Position numbers and translations under genes: made by a program
Notes under the pieces: model-generated
What the model was told of the DNA's origin: nothing
Database searches by the model: none
The model's input: the letters and a program-made list of their open reading frames with translations, nothing else
Part shown: positions 26,164-34,878 of the stretch, piece after piece
Layout: the number at the start of each line of letters is the position of its first letter
Numbering within the stretch: position 1 is the stretch's first letter
Source: Collimonas fungivorans
GTDB taxonomy: Bacteria; Pseudomonadota; Gammaproteobacteria; Burkholderiales; Burkholderiaceae_D
Reading direction: 5' to 3'
DNA length: 64,000 nt
Assembly: GCF_001584145.1 (NCBI RefSeq)
Contig: NZ_CP013232.1
Location: 2,728,001 to 2,792,000 of the forward strand

Positions 26164-26652
26164 TCATTTCAGCAAATCCAGCCGCTGATGCCATTCAAAC
26201 AAGGATTCGTGCGGAAACTGCGTGAACTGCTTGTCCTTGCGGCCGGTCTTGACTTCCACCCATGGTGCTTTATAGGCCAGCAGCAGGTGGGTATATTCAG
26301 GCGGCGCCGGCAGCGGCGTATCGATGGCGGAAGCGAACGGGTGGACCAGTTCCGGCCATTCCGGGCTGTAGAGCCACAGCGCGCTGCCGCAGCGCCGGCA
26401 GAAATGTCGTTGCGCGGTGCTGGTATGGAGGCGTGATTCGCCTTGCCGTTTGAGTTTTGCATGGTAGACGCTGACATCGTCCTGGCCTTGCACCTTCAGG
26501 GTGCTGGCGTCGCCGCCGATGTTGACGGCGTATCCGCCGCCGCCCTGGGTCTTGCGGCAGATCGAACAATAACAGCGCTGGTAAGGATAGGGCGTATCGC
26601 TTTCCAGGCTGAAACGGACTGCGCCGCAATGGCAGGATCCCTTGAGTTTCAT
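26164..26652 (-). CDS. GFA-family zinc protein (glutathione-dependent formaldehyde-activating-like)
   Basis: 162 aa. All three Cys clusters of the GFA fold are visible: C-H-C-G at 7-10, C-Y-C-S-I-C-R-K at ~27-34 and C-R-R-C-G-S near 85. Such proteins bind two zinc ions; the Paracoccus prototype was proposed to help formaldehyde and glutathione combine, but most members are uncharacterised. Monocistronic; its 3' end faces the fucose operon terminator. No signal peptide. Confidence 0.85.
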   Translation of the reverse strand: MKLKGSCHCGAVRFSLESDTPYPYQRCYCSICRKTQGGGGYAVNIGGDASTLKVQGQDDVSVYHAKLKRQGESRLHTSTAQRHFCRRCGSALWLYSPEWPELVHPFASAIDTPLPAPPEYTHLLLAYKAPWVEVKTGRKDKQFTQFPHESLFEWHQRLDLLK

Positions 26653-27001
26653 GGTTCTCTCCTAGTTATCGCCGCCTCCAGTATCGCCGATCCCGGCGGC
26701 AAGCCAGTGTTAAGCACCGAACATACAGGCCCGCTGTTGAAGTTCATCATGCTTCCCTCTTATTCCGGCGCCGCCGGTAATGGCTAGTGTCGTGTCACGG
26801 GCTCGATCACGACGATTGCCGTTTTCGGCAGCGAGCGAGCCGGCAGAACCGGCGCGCCGACCATCACTCCGATATCGCCCTCATCGCAAATTGCGCCGCC
26901 CAGGCGGCTGCTGGGGCCGGAACTCGAGCGCGTGAACATCGATGGCAGTATAGTTAAAAGAACCTGAAGCATTCAGCTGCAGGCAGATCAAGGAAATGGT
27001 T
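26653..27001. other. Intergenic region with no supported gene
   Basis: 349 bp between the GFA gene (minus) and the first small paralog (plus). A 62-codon minus-strand open frame at 26784-26972 has no SD, and its composition looks like non-coding GC-rich DNA. A gene remnant cannot be excluded. AAGGA at 26990 belongs to the gene at 27002. Confidence 0.5.
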
Positions 27002-27313
27002 ATGGAGCTGGTTCGTACTTACATGATTGAAACCACGAATGCCCTGTTTACGCTGGTCGTCACGGAAGCCGGCCATGGCGGCCCCTATAAGGCGACATAT
27101 GTCGGGACGCGGCAGAAAGTCGAACTGCCATGGGTGGACAATCCCGGGCTGGGCGAGAAGGATCTTGACGGCGAAGCGGCAGACGTGGATTTCGATGTGC
27201 TGATCGCCACCTGTCATCGGCAGATCGCGCAACGCGGCGGCGAAATACTCGGTATCCAGGACATCTCGGTCATCGACGAGCGTCCTCGCAGAGACTGGGG
27301 ATCCGGGCGCTGA
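27002..27313 (+). CDS. Small hypothetical protein, tandem paralog A
   Basis: 103 aa, acidic, cytoplasmic (no signal or membrane segment). It begins M-E-L-V-R-T-Y-M-I-E-T-T-N-A-L-F-T-L-V-V-T-E and shares a pattern with the next gene: T-Y-x-I-E-T-x-N-A-L-F-T-L-V-V-T-E ... G-G-P-Y-x-A-x-Y-x-G-T ... D-x-D-F-D-V-L ... C-H-R-x-I-x-x-R-G-G-x-I. The ATG at 27002 aligns with the paralog start and has AAGGA 7 nt upstream. It ends with an extra basic tail (R-P-R-R-D-W-G-S-G-R). No known family recognised. Confidence 0.7.
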   Translation: MELVRTYMIETTNALFTLVVTEAGHGGPYKATYVGTRQKVELPWVDNPGLGEKDLDGEAADVDFDVLIATCHRQIAQRGGEILGIQDISVIDERPRRDWGSGR

Positions 27314-27494
27314 CAAATTCGCCGCCGCTGGCAAGCAAAAAACCTGCAGAATCGTTTTTCATGGAGAACTATTTGATCTCCAGCCCCTCTCATTCCCAAT
27401 AAAAAAGCCAATGCCTGGAGCACCAGGCCGGTTGGCGCACGCCAACATTTCCACGAAGGTTGTTCATTTAACACCTGAGACAAGGAGATTTCTC

Positions 27495-27779
27495 ATGAGG
27501 CCTATCAGTACCTACATCATTGAAACCGACAACGCACTTTTTACCCTGGTAGTTACGGAGTCGGATGACGGCGGTCCATACAGTGCGTCGTATATCGGAA
27601 CCAGCCCGAAATTCGAACAGACCGATACGGATGACGACGCCGACCCGGTACAAGAAGATATCGAAGGCGAAATGGAAGACCCGGATTTTGACGTGCTGCT
27701 GGCGGCCTGCCATCGGGAAATCGTGGAGCGCGGCGGCAACATCGTCAGCATCGAAGATATATCTGATGATGAACGCTAA
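27495..27779 (+). CDS. Small hypothetical protein, tandem paralog B
   Basis: 94 aa, strongly acidic. It is collinear with the protein at 27002 and of similar length. It differs mainly by an Asp/Glu-rich insert (D-T-D-D-D-A-D-P-V-Q-E-D-I-E-G-E) in the middle and an acidic end instead of the basic tail. AAGGAG lies 9 nt before the ATG. The 181-bp gap to its paralog has no gene. Conservation of both frames argues they are real; function unknown. Confidence 0.7.
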   Translation: MRPISTYIIETDNALFTLVVTESDDGGPYSASYIGTSPKFEQTDTDDDADPVQEDIEGEMEDPDFDVLLAACHREIVERGGNIVSIEDISDDER

Positions 27780-27803
27780 CGTCTTTCCAGTAGCGACGCC
27801 CGA

Positions 27804-28601
27804 TCAGAAGCGAACCTTCAGATAAGCGCTGGGCCCGACCAGCTTGACGCCCAGGTTGGCCTCATAGTTGGAGCTATCCCGGTACAGCTGGATCTTGGTG
27901 ATGCCGTAGTCGGCGCCGATGCCGACATTCTTGAACGGAAACCACTCGACGCCGACATTGCCGTTATAGATATGGCCGTTGATGTTGCCGCCGTTTTTCT
28001 TGATGCCGGAAGCCTCGGCGTACAGCCGCACATTGTCGCTCAGCGCCGTGCGCACGCCCACTTCCAGCAGCGGCGCGATGGCGTTGTCGCTGCGCGAATC
28101 GCTGGCCGTGCCGCTGACGCCGTCCAGCGAACCGCGCGCCATGGTGTCGAGGTCGGCTTGGTAATAGGCGGCGCCGGCGCCGAGGCCGAATACCGTATTG
28201 CCGGATCCGAACCACCATTTATAGGCCAGTTGCGCCAGTTCCACCTTGAGGCGGGCATTGGCGGAAGCGTCGCCGGTGACGACCTGGCCGTTGACGGTGG
28301 CGGTGCGGGCGATGGCGGCGTCAAAATTGTTGGTGTAGCGGTAGTAATCGAACGCCAGGCCCTGGTGGTCGCCCAGCAGCACATCGGCGCGCACCCGGCC
28401 CAGCGTCTTGTGGTCGCGCGTCAGGTCGCCGGTTTCGGCGCGGCCGTATTTGGTGTTGACGCCGATATTGAAAGTCGGCTCGACATAATAGCCGCCGACC
28501 GACAGGCTGAAACGGTCCAGCGCCGGCGACGGATCGGCCAGCGCGCTTGCAGACGCCAGGCACAAGCCTGTTGCGGCCAGGGATTTGGTCACGATGCTCA
28601 T
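27804..28601 (-). CDS. Outer-membrane beta-barrel protein, OmpW-like
   Basis: 265 aa. Signal peptide (T-K-S-L-A-A-T-G-L-C-L-A-S-A-S-A-L-A), then alternating amphipathic strands from F-S-L-S-V-G-G-Y-Y-V to a C-terminal L-K-V-R-F ending in Phe, typical of a small barrel. It contains the repeated pattern of aromatic girdle residues (G-L-A-F-D-Y-Y-R-Y, L-A-Y-K-W-W-F-G). ATG at 28601 has GAGGA upstream; a longer in-frame reading adds an implausible N-terminus. Family assignment beyond an 8-10-strand barrel is uncertain. It is divergent from the SOS-controlled fan1 operon. Confidence 0.75.
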   Translation of the reverse strand: MSIVTKSLAATGLCLASASALADPSPALDRFSLSVGGYYVEPTFNIGVNTKYGRAETGDLTRDHKTLGRVRADVLLGDHQGLAFDYYRYTNNFDAAIARTATVNGQVVTGDASANARLKVELAQLAYKWWFGSGNTVFGLGAGAAYYQADLDTMARGSLDGVSGTASDSRSDNAIAPLLEVGVRTALSDNVRLYAEASGIKKNGGNINGHIYNGNVGVEWFPFKNVGIGADYGITKIQLYRDSSNYEANLGVKLVGPSAYLKVRF

Positions 28602-28788
28602 CGGGAGATCCTCATTCAAGTTTATCCGCCTGGGGAGAAAATGCCTGGATAAAAGCTTAGCAGGAGCAACTTGGGGCGAATGAGCGATAGCTAACATTTC
28701 AGATTGGAATGCCAGGATTTTTTATGGCTGGCAGCGGCTCTTTGCGGCGCAAGCAAGGGGTTTTCAATGGTTGATATATACTGCAACA

Positions 28789-28810
28789 TGACTGTATATT
28801 CATACAGTCA
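28789..28810. promoter_or_regulatory. LexA (SOS) box upstream of fan1
   Basis: CTGTATATTCATACAG at 28792-28807 fits the CTGT-N8-ACAG SOS consensus exactly, and flanking bases extend it to 9-bp perfect arms (TGACTGTAT at 28789, ATACAGTCA at 28802). It lies 32 bp before the ATG at 28842. LexA binding here would put fan1 and the downstream helicase under DNA-damage control. Confidence 0.88.
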
Positions 28811-28841
28811 ATCATCTTTCAACTTTTACCTGGCGCGCAAT

Positions 28842-30503
28842 ATGTCGAGCCGCGGTGTCCGTAACATGGTCAGAGTGCTGGAAAACCGTTTTTATTATCT
28901 CGACAATTTCCTTGCCGTGGTGGCATCGGTACGCGCCCGTTATCGCCATTTGCTGAACGGCGAGGAGCAGGCTTTCGTCTGCGGTTTCGAAGCGTTGCCG
29001 CTGGCGTCGCGTGCGTTGCTGGTGCGGATGGTGATGCGCAAGGGCGAGCTGTTTCGCCTGGGCCGGCTGAGCTATGATGAAATCGGCTGCGCGCGCAGCG
29101 CCGTGGCGCCCCTGATCATCGCCGGCTGGCTGGACGGCGAACCAGCCATCGATATCGTACAACTGTGCGGCCTGCTGACAAAAACCGAACTGGCGGCGGC
29201 GTTTCCGCTGTTGCCGCGCAATGTACGCAAGGCAGAGCAGCTTGAAATCCTGCGCGCCGAGCATGGCGACGCGCTACGCACGCTCGGCGGCTGGCGTATC
29301 GACGACCAGCTGCTGCGGCTGCGCATTGCGCCCCTGTGCGACCGGCTGCGGCTGATGTTTTTCGGTAACCTGCATCAGGACTGGTCGGAATTCGTACTGT
29401 CGGAACTGGGGATATTCAGGTACGAACAGGTCGATTTGTCGCTTGCACAAGGTTTCAGCAGCAGGCAGGACATCGACGATTACCTGCATCTGCACGCTTG
29501 CCGCGAACGGTTCCGCGACGGCGCAGCACCGCAAGCCGTGCTGGGCGACTTGCCAGGCGCGCCTTATCCGAACGACTGGCTGGAGCAGCGCCGCAGCAAG
29601 CTGCTGTTCCAGATCGCCCAGCATTACGAACGAAGCGCCGAGCTGGCGGCGGCGCTGCGCATTTATGCGGATTGCGCGTGGCCGGGCGCGCGCCTGCGCG
29701 CGATCCGGGTGCTGGAGCGCTGCGGCCAGCCCGATGCGGCTTTCGGACTGGCGCAGCAGGCTGAGTTGCAGCCGGAAAGCGAGGCTGAAAAACAGCAGCT
29801 GCTGCGCGTCATGCCGCGTTTGCGGCGCCAGCTTGGCCGTGGAAAGATGCCGCAAGCCGCCGCTGCGCCCATCATCCGCCACGACCTGGCGCTGCAGCGG
29901 GCCGAGCCCGGCGTCTCAGTCGAAACCGTGCTCGCCAGTCATCTGTCGCGCGCCGGCGCACCCGCGGTCTATGTCGAAAACACGCTGATCAACTCGCTGT
30001 TCGGCCTGCTGTTCTGGGATGCCGTTTTTGCGCCGCTCCCGGGCGCATTTTTCCATCCATTCCAGAGCGGCCCGGCCGACCTGCACAGCGCCGATTTCCG
30101 GCTGCGCCGCGCCAGCCGGTTCGACGCCGGTTTCGCCGAGATCGACAGCGGCGGCTACCGGCAGACCATCTGGCGGAACTTCCGCGCCAAGGCCGGCATC
30201 CAGTCGCCATTCGTATTCTGGGAGGCTATCGATGAACAGCTGCTGGTTATGGCGCTGGATTGCCTGCCGCCGCTGCATCTGCGGAAATGCTTCGAACGCA
30301 TCCTGCAGGATATCAAGACCAACCGTTCCGGCCTGCCGGATCTTATCCAGTTCTGGCCGGCGGAAAAACGCTACCAGATGATCGAAGTCAAAGGTCCGGG
30401 CGACCGCCTGCAGGACAACCAGGTCCGCTGGCTGCACTATTTTGCCGAACACGGCATGCCGGTCGCCGTCTGTTACGTGCAGTGGGCGGAGCAGTGCGCG
30501 TGA
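28842..30503 (+). CDS. fan1: FAN1-family structure-specific nuclease (VRR-NUC)
   Basis: 553 aa, near the length of bacterial FAN1. The N-terminal part has F-Y-Y-L-D-N-F near the start and L-P-L-A-S-R-A-L-L-V-R-M-V-M-R-K-G-E-L-F-R (SAP-like region). A TPR-like middle includes L-R-A-I-R-V-L-E-R-C-G. The C-terminal VRR-NUC domain carries G-L-P-D-L (~498) and M-I-E-V-K-G-P-G-D (~513), the PD-(D/E)xK residues. FAN1 cuts 5' flaps and unhooks interstrand crosslinks. Earlier in-frame starts at 28767/28788 would include the LexA box, so 28842 or 28866 is preferred. The stop overlaps the helicase GTG (GTGA). Confidence 0.9.
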   Translation: MSSRGVRNMVRVLENRFYYLDNFLAVVASVRARYRHLLNGEEQAFVCGFEALPLASRALLVRMVMRKGELFRLGRLSYDEIGCARSAVAPLIIAGWLDGEPAIDIVQLCGLLTKTELAAAFPLLPRNVRKAEQLEILRAEHGDALRTLGGWRIDDQLLRLRIAPLCDRLRLMFFGNLHQDWSEFVLSELGIFRYEQVDLSLAQGFSSRQDIDDYLHLHACRERFRDGAAPQAVLGDLPGAPYPNDWLEQRRSKLLFQIAQHYERSAELAAALRIYADCAWPGARLRAIRVLERCGQPDAAFGLAQQAELQPESEAEKQQLLRVMPRLRRQLGRGKMPQAAAAPIIRHDLALQRAEPGVSVETVLASHLSRAGAPAVYVENTLINSLFGLLFWDAVFAPLPGAFFHPFQSGPADLHSADFRLRRASRFDAGFAEIDSGGYRQTIWRNFRAKAGIQSPFVFWEAIDEQLLVMALDCLPPLHLRKCFERILQDIKTNRSGLPDLIQFWPAEKRYQMIEVKGPGDRLQDNQVRWLHYFAEHGMPVAVCYVQWAEQCA

Positions 30504-32755
30504 GCGAACCCGCCTATATCGTAGCCGTCCGCGCGCTGTGCGAGTTCACGGCCAAGCAGGGCGACCTCGACCTGCGCTTCACGCCGGCGCCGACCGCTCT
30601 GGAAGGCATCGCCGGCCACGCCACGGTGGCCTCGCGCCGCGATGCCGGCTATGAGAAAGAAGTCAGCCTGAGCGGCCGCTGCGGACCTTTGCTGGTGCGC
30701 GGCCGCGCCGACGGCTACGATCCGGCTCTGAACCGGCTGGAAGAAATCAAGACCTTCCGCGGCGATCTGGAGCGCATGCCGGACAACCACCGTCATCTGC
30801 ATTGGGCGCAGCTGCGAATCTACGGCCACTTGCTGTGCCAGGCGCGCCAGCTGCCGGAACTGCAGCTGGCGCTGGTGTATTACGACATCGGCAGGCAGAA
30901 GGAAACCCTGCTGACCGAATATGCGACTGCCGCCGGCCTGCAACGGTTTTTCGAAGAGCAGTGCGGCCGTTTCCTGGCCTGGGCGCAGCAGGAACTGGCG
31001 CATCGCGCCGCGCGTGACGAGCAATTGACCGCCTTGCGCTTCCCGCACGCCGATTTCCGCCCCGGCCAGCGCGCCTTGGCGGAAGCCGTATACAAGGGCG
31101 CCAGCGCCGGCCGTTGCTTGTTGGCCCAAGCGCCGACCGGCATCGGCAAGACCATCGGCAGCCTGTTTCCCTTGCTCAAGGCCAGCCCGGGCCAAGGATT
31201 GGACAAGATATTTTTCCTTTCCGCCAAGACCTCGGGCCGGGCGCTGGCGCTGGAAGCCACCGCGCGCATCAAGCAAAGCGCGGCTGGATTGCCGTTGCGC
31301 GTGCTGGAACTGGTTGCGCGCGACAAGGCGTGCGAGCATCCGGACAAGGCCTGCCACGGCGAATCCTGTCCGCTGGCCCAGGGATTTTACGATCGCCTGC
31401 CGCAAGCGCGCAGCGCCGCCGTTGCCAGCGGCGCGATGGATCGCGAAAGCCTGCGCGCAATCGCGGCTGAACATGGTGTTTGCCCTTATTACCTGAGCCA
31501 GGACCTGGTGCGCTGGTCAGATGTGATCGTCGGCGACTATAACTACTATTTCGACCTGAGCGCCATGCTGTACGGCTTCACCATGGCCAACCAGTGGCGG
31601 GTAGGGGTGCTGGTCGACGAAGCGCACAACATGATCGAGCGGGCGCGCAAGATGTATTCGGCCGACATGGAGCAAGCCGCTCTGAGGAGCGTGCGGCAAA
31701 CGGCGCCGCCGGCGCTCAAGCGCGCGCTGGACCGTGTCAACCGCCAGTGGAACGCCCTGTACAAGACCCAGGAAGGCGAATACCAGCGCTACGCCGAGCT
31801 GCCGGATGCCTTTATCCAGGCGCTGCAACAGGCGGCGGCAGACATCACCGACTACATGGTCGAACATCCGGCCGCCGTCGACAGCCGCCTGCTGCAATTC
31901 TATTTCGACGCCATGCACTTTACCCGCATCGCCGAACTGTTCGACAGCCACTCGCTGTTCGACATCACACGGCAAGGCGGCCACGGCGCCACGCTATGCC
32001 TGCGCAACATCGTGCCGGCAACGTTCCTGGCGCCGCGCTTCGCCGCGGCCCATTCGACCACGCTGTTCTCGGCCACGCTCAGCCCCTGGCATTTTTACAG
32101 CAAGACGCTGGGCATGCCGGACAACACCGCCTGGCTCGACGTGCCGTCGCCGTTCACCGCGGACCAGTTGTCGGTGCGCCTGGTGACCGGCATTTCAACC
32201 CGTTTCCAGCATCGCGACCGTTCACTGGCGCCGATCGTGGAGCTGATTGCCAAACAGTACACAGGGCAGCCAGGCAACTACCTGACTTTTTTCAGCAGCT
32301 ACGATTACCTGGAAAAAGTCGCCGCCATGTTCGCCTTGCGCTATCCCGATATCCCTTTGTGGCAGCAGGCGCGCCGCATGGATGAGCGAGAACGGGAAGG
32401 CTTCTTGTCACGGTTTACCGAAACTTCGCAAGGAGTGGGTTTTGCCGTGCTCGGCGGCGCGTTTGCCGAAGGCATCGACTTGCCCGGCGCGCGCCTGATC
32501 GGCGCCTTCATCGCCACCCTGGGGCTGCCGCAGATCAATCCGGTCAATGAGCAGGTCATGCTGCAGATGGATAAAATCTTCGGCCAGGGTTACGACTGCA
32601 CCTACCTGTATCCCGGCCTGCAGAAAGTGGTGCAGGCCGCCGGCCGGGTGATCCGCACCCAGCAGGACCGCGGCGTGGTGTACCTGATCGACGACCGGTT
32701 TGCGCGGCAGGAAGTCAGGCAGCTGCTGCCTGCATGGTGGCAGCTCGGCTGCTGA
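30500..32755 (+). CDS. Nuclease-helicase: PD-(D/E)xK domain fused to Fe-S DinG/XPD-like helicase
   Basis: 751 aa from a GTG start overlapping the fan1 stop. Residues ~60-115 look like a Cas4/RecB-type nuclease: R-A-D-G-Y-D (~70), E-E-I-K-T (~81) and Q-L-R-I-Y-G-H (~103). The helicase follows: Walker A A-P-T-G-I-G-K-T (~210), a four-Cys Fe-S cluster between ~277 and 327 (K-A-C, K-A-C-H-G-E-S-C, V-C-P-Y-Y), DEAH box V-D-E-A-H-N (~372), and motif VI Q-A-A-G-R-V-I-R-T near the end. This is superfamily 2, 5'-3' polarity by family. Tight coupling to fan1 suggests they act together on crosslinks or flaps. Confidence 0.85.
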   Translation: MSEPAYIVAVRALCEFTAKQGDLDLRFTPAPTALEGIAGHATVASRRDAGYEKEVSLSGRCGPLLVRGRADGYDPALNRLEEIKTFRGDLERMPDNHRHLHWAQLRIYGHLLCQARQLPELQLALVYYDIGRQKETLLTEYATAAGLQRFFEEQCGRFLAWAQQELAHRAARDEQLTALRFPHADFRPGQRALAEAVYKGASAGRCLLAQAPTGIGKTIGSLFPLLKASPGQGLDKIFFLSAKTSGRALALEATARIKQSAAGLPLRVLELVARDKACEHPDKACHGESCPLAQGFYDRLPQARSAAVASGAMDRESLRAIAAEHGVCPYYLSQDLVRWSDVIVGDYNYYFDLSAMLYGFTMANQWRVGVLVDEAHNMIERARKMYSADMEQAALRSVRQTAPPALKRALDRVNRQWNALYKTQEGEYQRYAELPDAFIQALQQAAADITDYMVEHPAAVDSRLLQFYFDAMHFTRIAELFDSHSLFDITRQGGHGATLCLRNIVPATFLAPRFAAAHSTTLFSATLSPWHFYSKTLGMPDNTAWLDVPSPFTADQLSVRLVTGISTRFQHRDRSLAPIVELIAKQYTGQPGNYLTFFSSYDYLEKVAAMFALRYPDIPLWQQARRMDEREREGFLSRFTETSQGVGFAVLGGAFAEGIDLPGARLIGAFIATLGLPQINPVNEQVMLQMDKIFGQGYDCTYLYPGLQKVVQAAGRVIRTQQDRGVVYLIDDRFARQEVRQLLPAWWQLGC

Positions 32756-32768
32756 CCTTGTTCAAACA

Positions 32769-34592
32769 TCAGGCAAACAACAGACGGTCGGTAAAATGCG
32801 AATCGTTGGGATCGAAATAGGGCAGGGCCCAGCGGTCGGTGGTAGATAAAAACCAGCCTACGGCAATCGCAGCCTGCTGTTTCGAGGCGGGAACTTGCCC
32901 TTTCATCGCTGCCGGCGCGCTGGCCGCCATCCGGTTCAGGAACTGGAAATGGTCGACCAGCCCCACGGCCTCGATGGCGAATACCGTTGCGACGTCGCCG
33001 TCGTGGATCGCCAGCAAGTTGTCGCCGTTCGCCTGTTCCCCGCCTAAGGCAAGGTTGGACGAACCGCAGAAGACAACAGGGTTGTCGCCATTGAAGCTGC
33101 ATACGACAAATTTATGGTGGATCTGGTGGCCGACGCCGCCGATGGAACGGACCTGGTCAAACGGCGGAGGGAGTATCGATTTACCCGGCTTGCCGGTCAC
33201 CAGCACGCCGGTTTTCTTGCCCGGCGCGTACAGGGAAATGCCGGTACTGCTGTCCGAAATGCCATAGCTGAAGACATTGCCGTCGGCGTGCAAATCATTC
33301 AGGGCGGCATAGACCGGACTGGTGCCGTTGTCGATCGCCATCACGGCGAACAGCACGCTGCCGTTGCCGGCGGGCTTGGTTTGTTCCTGCTGGATGCGGG
33401 CGGCGATGTCGCCCAGGTTCTGGGTGACAAATTCGGCCGTGTGAGGGGCGAAAGTGATATCGGTTCGCGGCGACGCCCCAGCGGGAATCGAGAAAGTGGC
33501 GGAGGAAAACGGCGATAGCAGATAAGCGCCCAGCTTGACGCCGCCATGCCAGACGGTCTCGAATAATTGCCCGTATTCGGCGGCGACACCGGGCTCGTCG
33601 AAGACCATGACGTGGTTGGAGTTGACGTACAGGCCTGTGACGGAAAAATTGGTCGATCCGGTCAGCACCTTCAGCGCGCTGTCCTTGTTGAAGGAAACAA
33701 ACACCTTGTCATGGGCGTAGCGCTTGAAATGGCCGCGCAGGATATCGGCGGGGCTGACGGCAACAGCCCGGAACTGCGCCTCGAACTCATCCTCGGGCAT
33801 GGGTTTTGCGGCCGAGTGATGCAGGGCCGCGTTGTCCAGGATGATCCGCACCCGGCCTTGCCTGCCCAGTTCCAGCAGGATCTTGCACAGGTCAGGTTCG
33901 TTCAGGTCATAGGCAAACACGTCGAGATACTGCGATGGATCCTGCAGCACCTCGTCGAGGAATTCGAAAATCCGCTCTCTTGCTGTCAGCCCGAGCCAGG
34001 CGTATTCGTCGGCAAAGGTGTACTGCATGCCGTCTTCGTTGACGCCGGATATCTGCGCAGTGTCAAACAGCAGTTCCCTGGTATTGGGCCGGATCAGCGC
34101 GTTGATGCCGAAATGATGGGTAAACGCCTGCGACTGCGTGTAGCCGCGGGTAAACCCGAGCTTGAACTTGTTTTTTGCAAACGGCCCTACGTATGCGCTG
34201 ACCGACACGCCTAGCGTTTCGTCGAGGGCAAGCAATGACTGCTTGTCGTCAAAATAGCGCGGGATCACCGTGTAGGTGTATTCGCCGAAAAACGGCGTGA
34301 GTCCCTGGTGGACAGAGCCGGGCACATGCAGCCAGCGAAACTTGTGTATTGGCGCATTCACCGTCGAATTCGGCGGATCGCCCGGATCCTGGGCATGCGC
34401 GCCGGGACTTTCAAACTGCAGCGTGTTGTACAGGTAGTAGGGTGGCAAGCCATCGGGCTGGCAGCGGATCGTGAAACCCGCCAGGTCCTTGCTGCTTTCA
34501 GGCTGCAGCAGGTTGAACGCCAGCAGGGTCTTGCAGTCGCCGATATGGGCGGTGACCGACAGCAACTGGGATTGATCCGTGACAGACGCCAT
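32769..34592 (-). CDS. Phospholipase D-like protein with two HKD motifs
   Basis: 607 aa. First HKD-type motif H-D-K-V-F-V-S-F-N-K with G-S-T-N-F-S downstream; second H-H-K-F-V-V-C-S-F-N with G-S-S-N-L-A-L-G-G-E ... N-G-D-N. Both are needed for a PLD active site. The 200 N-terminal residues match nothing I recognise, and no signal peptide is seen, so it is cytoplasmic or exported by a specialised route. The ATG at 34592 has CGGAGG 6 nt upstream and beats two earlier in-frame ATGs. Substrate (phospholipid or nucleic acid) cannot be told. Convergent with the helicase, 13 bp away; 286 bp of AT-rich DNA follows upstream. Confidence 0.82.
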   Translation of the reverse strand: MASVTDQSQLLSVTAHIGDCKTLLAFNLLQPESSKDLAGFTIRCQPDGLPPYYLYNTLQFESPGAHAQDPGDPPNSTVNAPIHKFRWLHVPGSVHQGLTPFFGEYTYTVIPRYFDDKQSLLALDETLGVSVSAYVGPFAKNKFKLGFTRGYTQSQAFTHHFGINALIRPNTRELLFDTAQISGVNEDGMQYTFADEYAWLGLTARERIFEFLDEVLQDPSQYLDVFAYDLNEPDLCKILLELGRQGRVRIILDNAALHHSAAKPMPEDEFEAQFRAVAVSPADILRGHFKRYAHDKVFVSFNKDSALKVLTGSTNFSVTGLYVNSNHVMVFDEPGVAAEYGQLFETVWHGGVKLGAYLLSPFSSATFSIPAGASPRTDITFAPHTAEFVTQNLGDIAARIQQEQTKPAGNGSVLFAVMAIDNGTSPVYAALNDLHADGNVFSYGISDSSTGISLYAPGKKTGVLVTGKPGKSILPPPFDQVRSIGGVGHQIHHKFVVCSFNGDNPVVFCGSSNLALGGEQANGDNLLAIHDGDVATVFAIEAVGLVDHFQFLNRMAASAPAAMKGQVPASKQQAAIAVGWFLSTTDRWALPYFDPNDSHFTDRLLFA

Positions 34593-34878
34593 CGCCATCC
34601 TCCGCATTCAGTTAGACATGTTCCGGTTATCGAAGCACGATTTGCCCGGTGAAGCAGGCGTCCAACCCGATTGAGGAGGGATTACAAAATACTAGCGAAT
34701 GAATGTTACCCGACGATGACTTGGTGAAACCGGGAGAAAATCTTCAGCATTTCGGTAGGAACGATGATCGAAATAGATATTTGCCACATTGCAATATTGA
34801 TATTTCCATGGCAGGATACGCAAATAATTTTGCACACATATCGGTCTGAATAACATAGTGCAAAAAGGGGGAATATAA

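Noticed and set aside
26784..26972. 62-codon minus-strand ORF
   Set aside because: No SD and no family pattern; possibly a gene remnant but not supportable.
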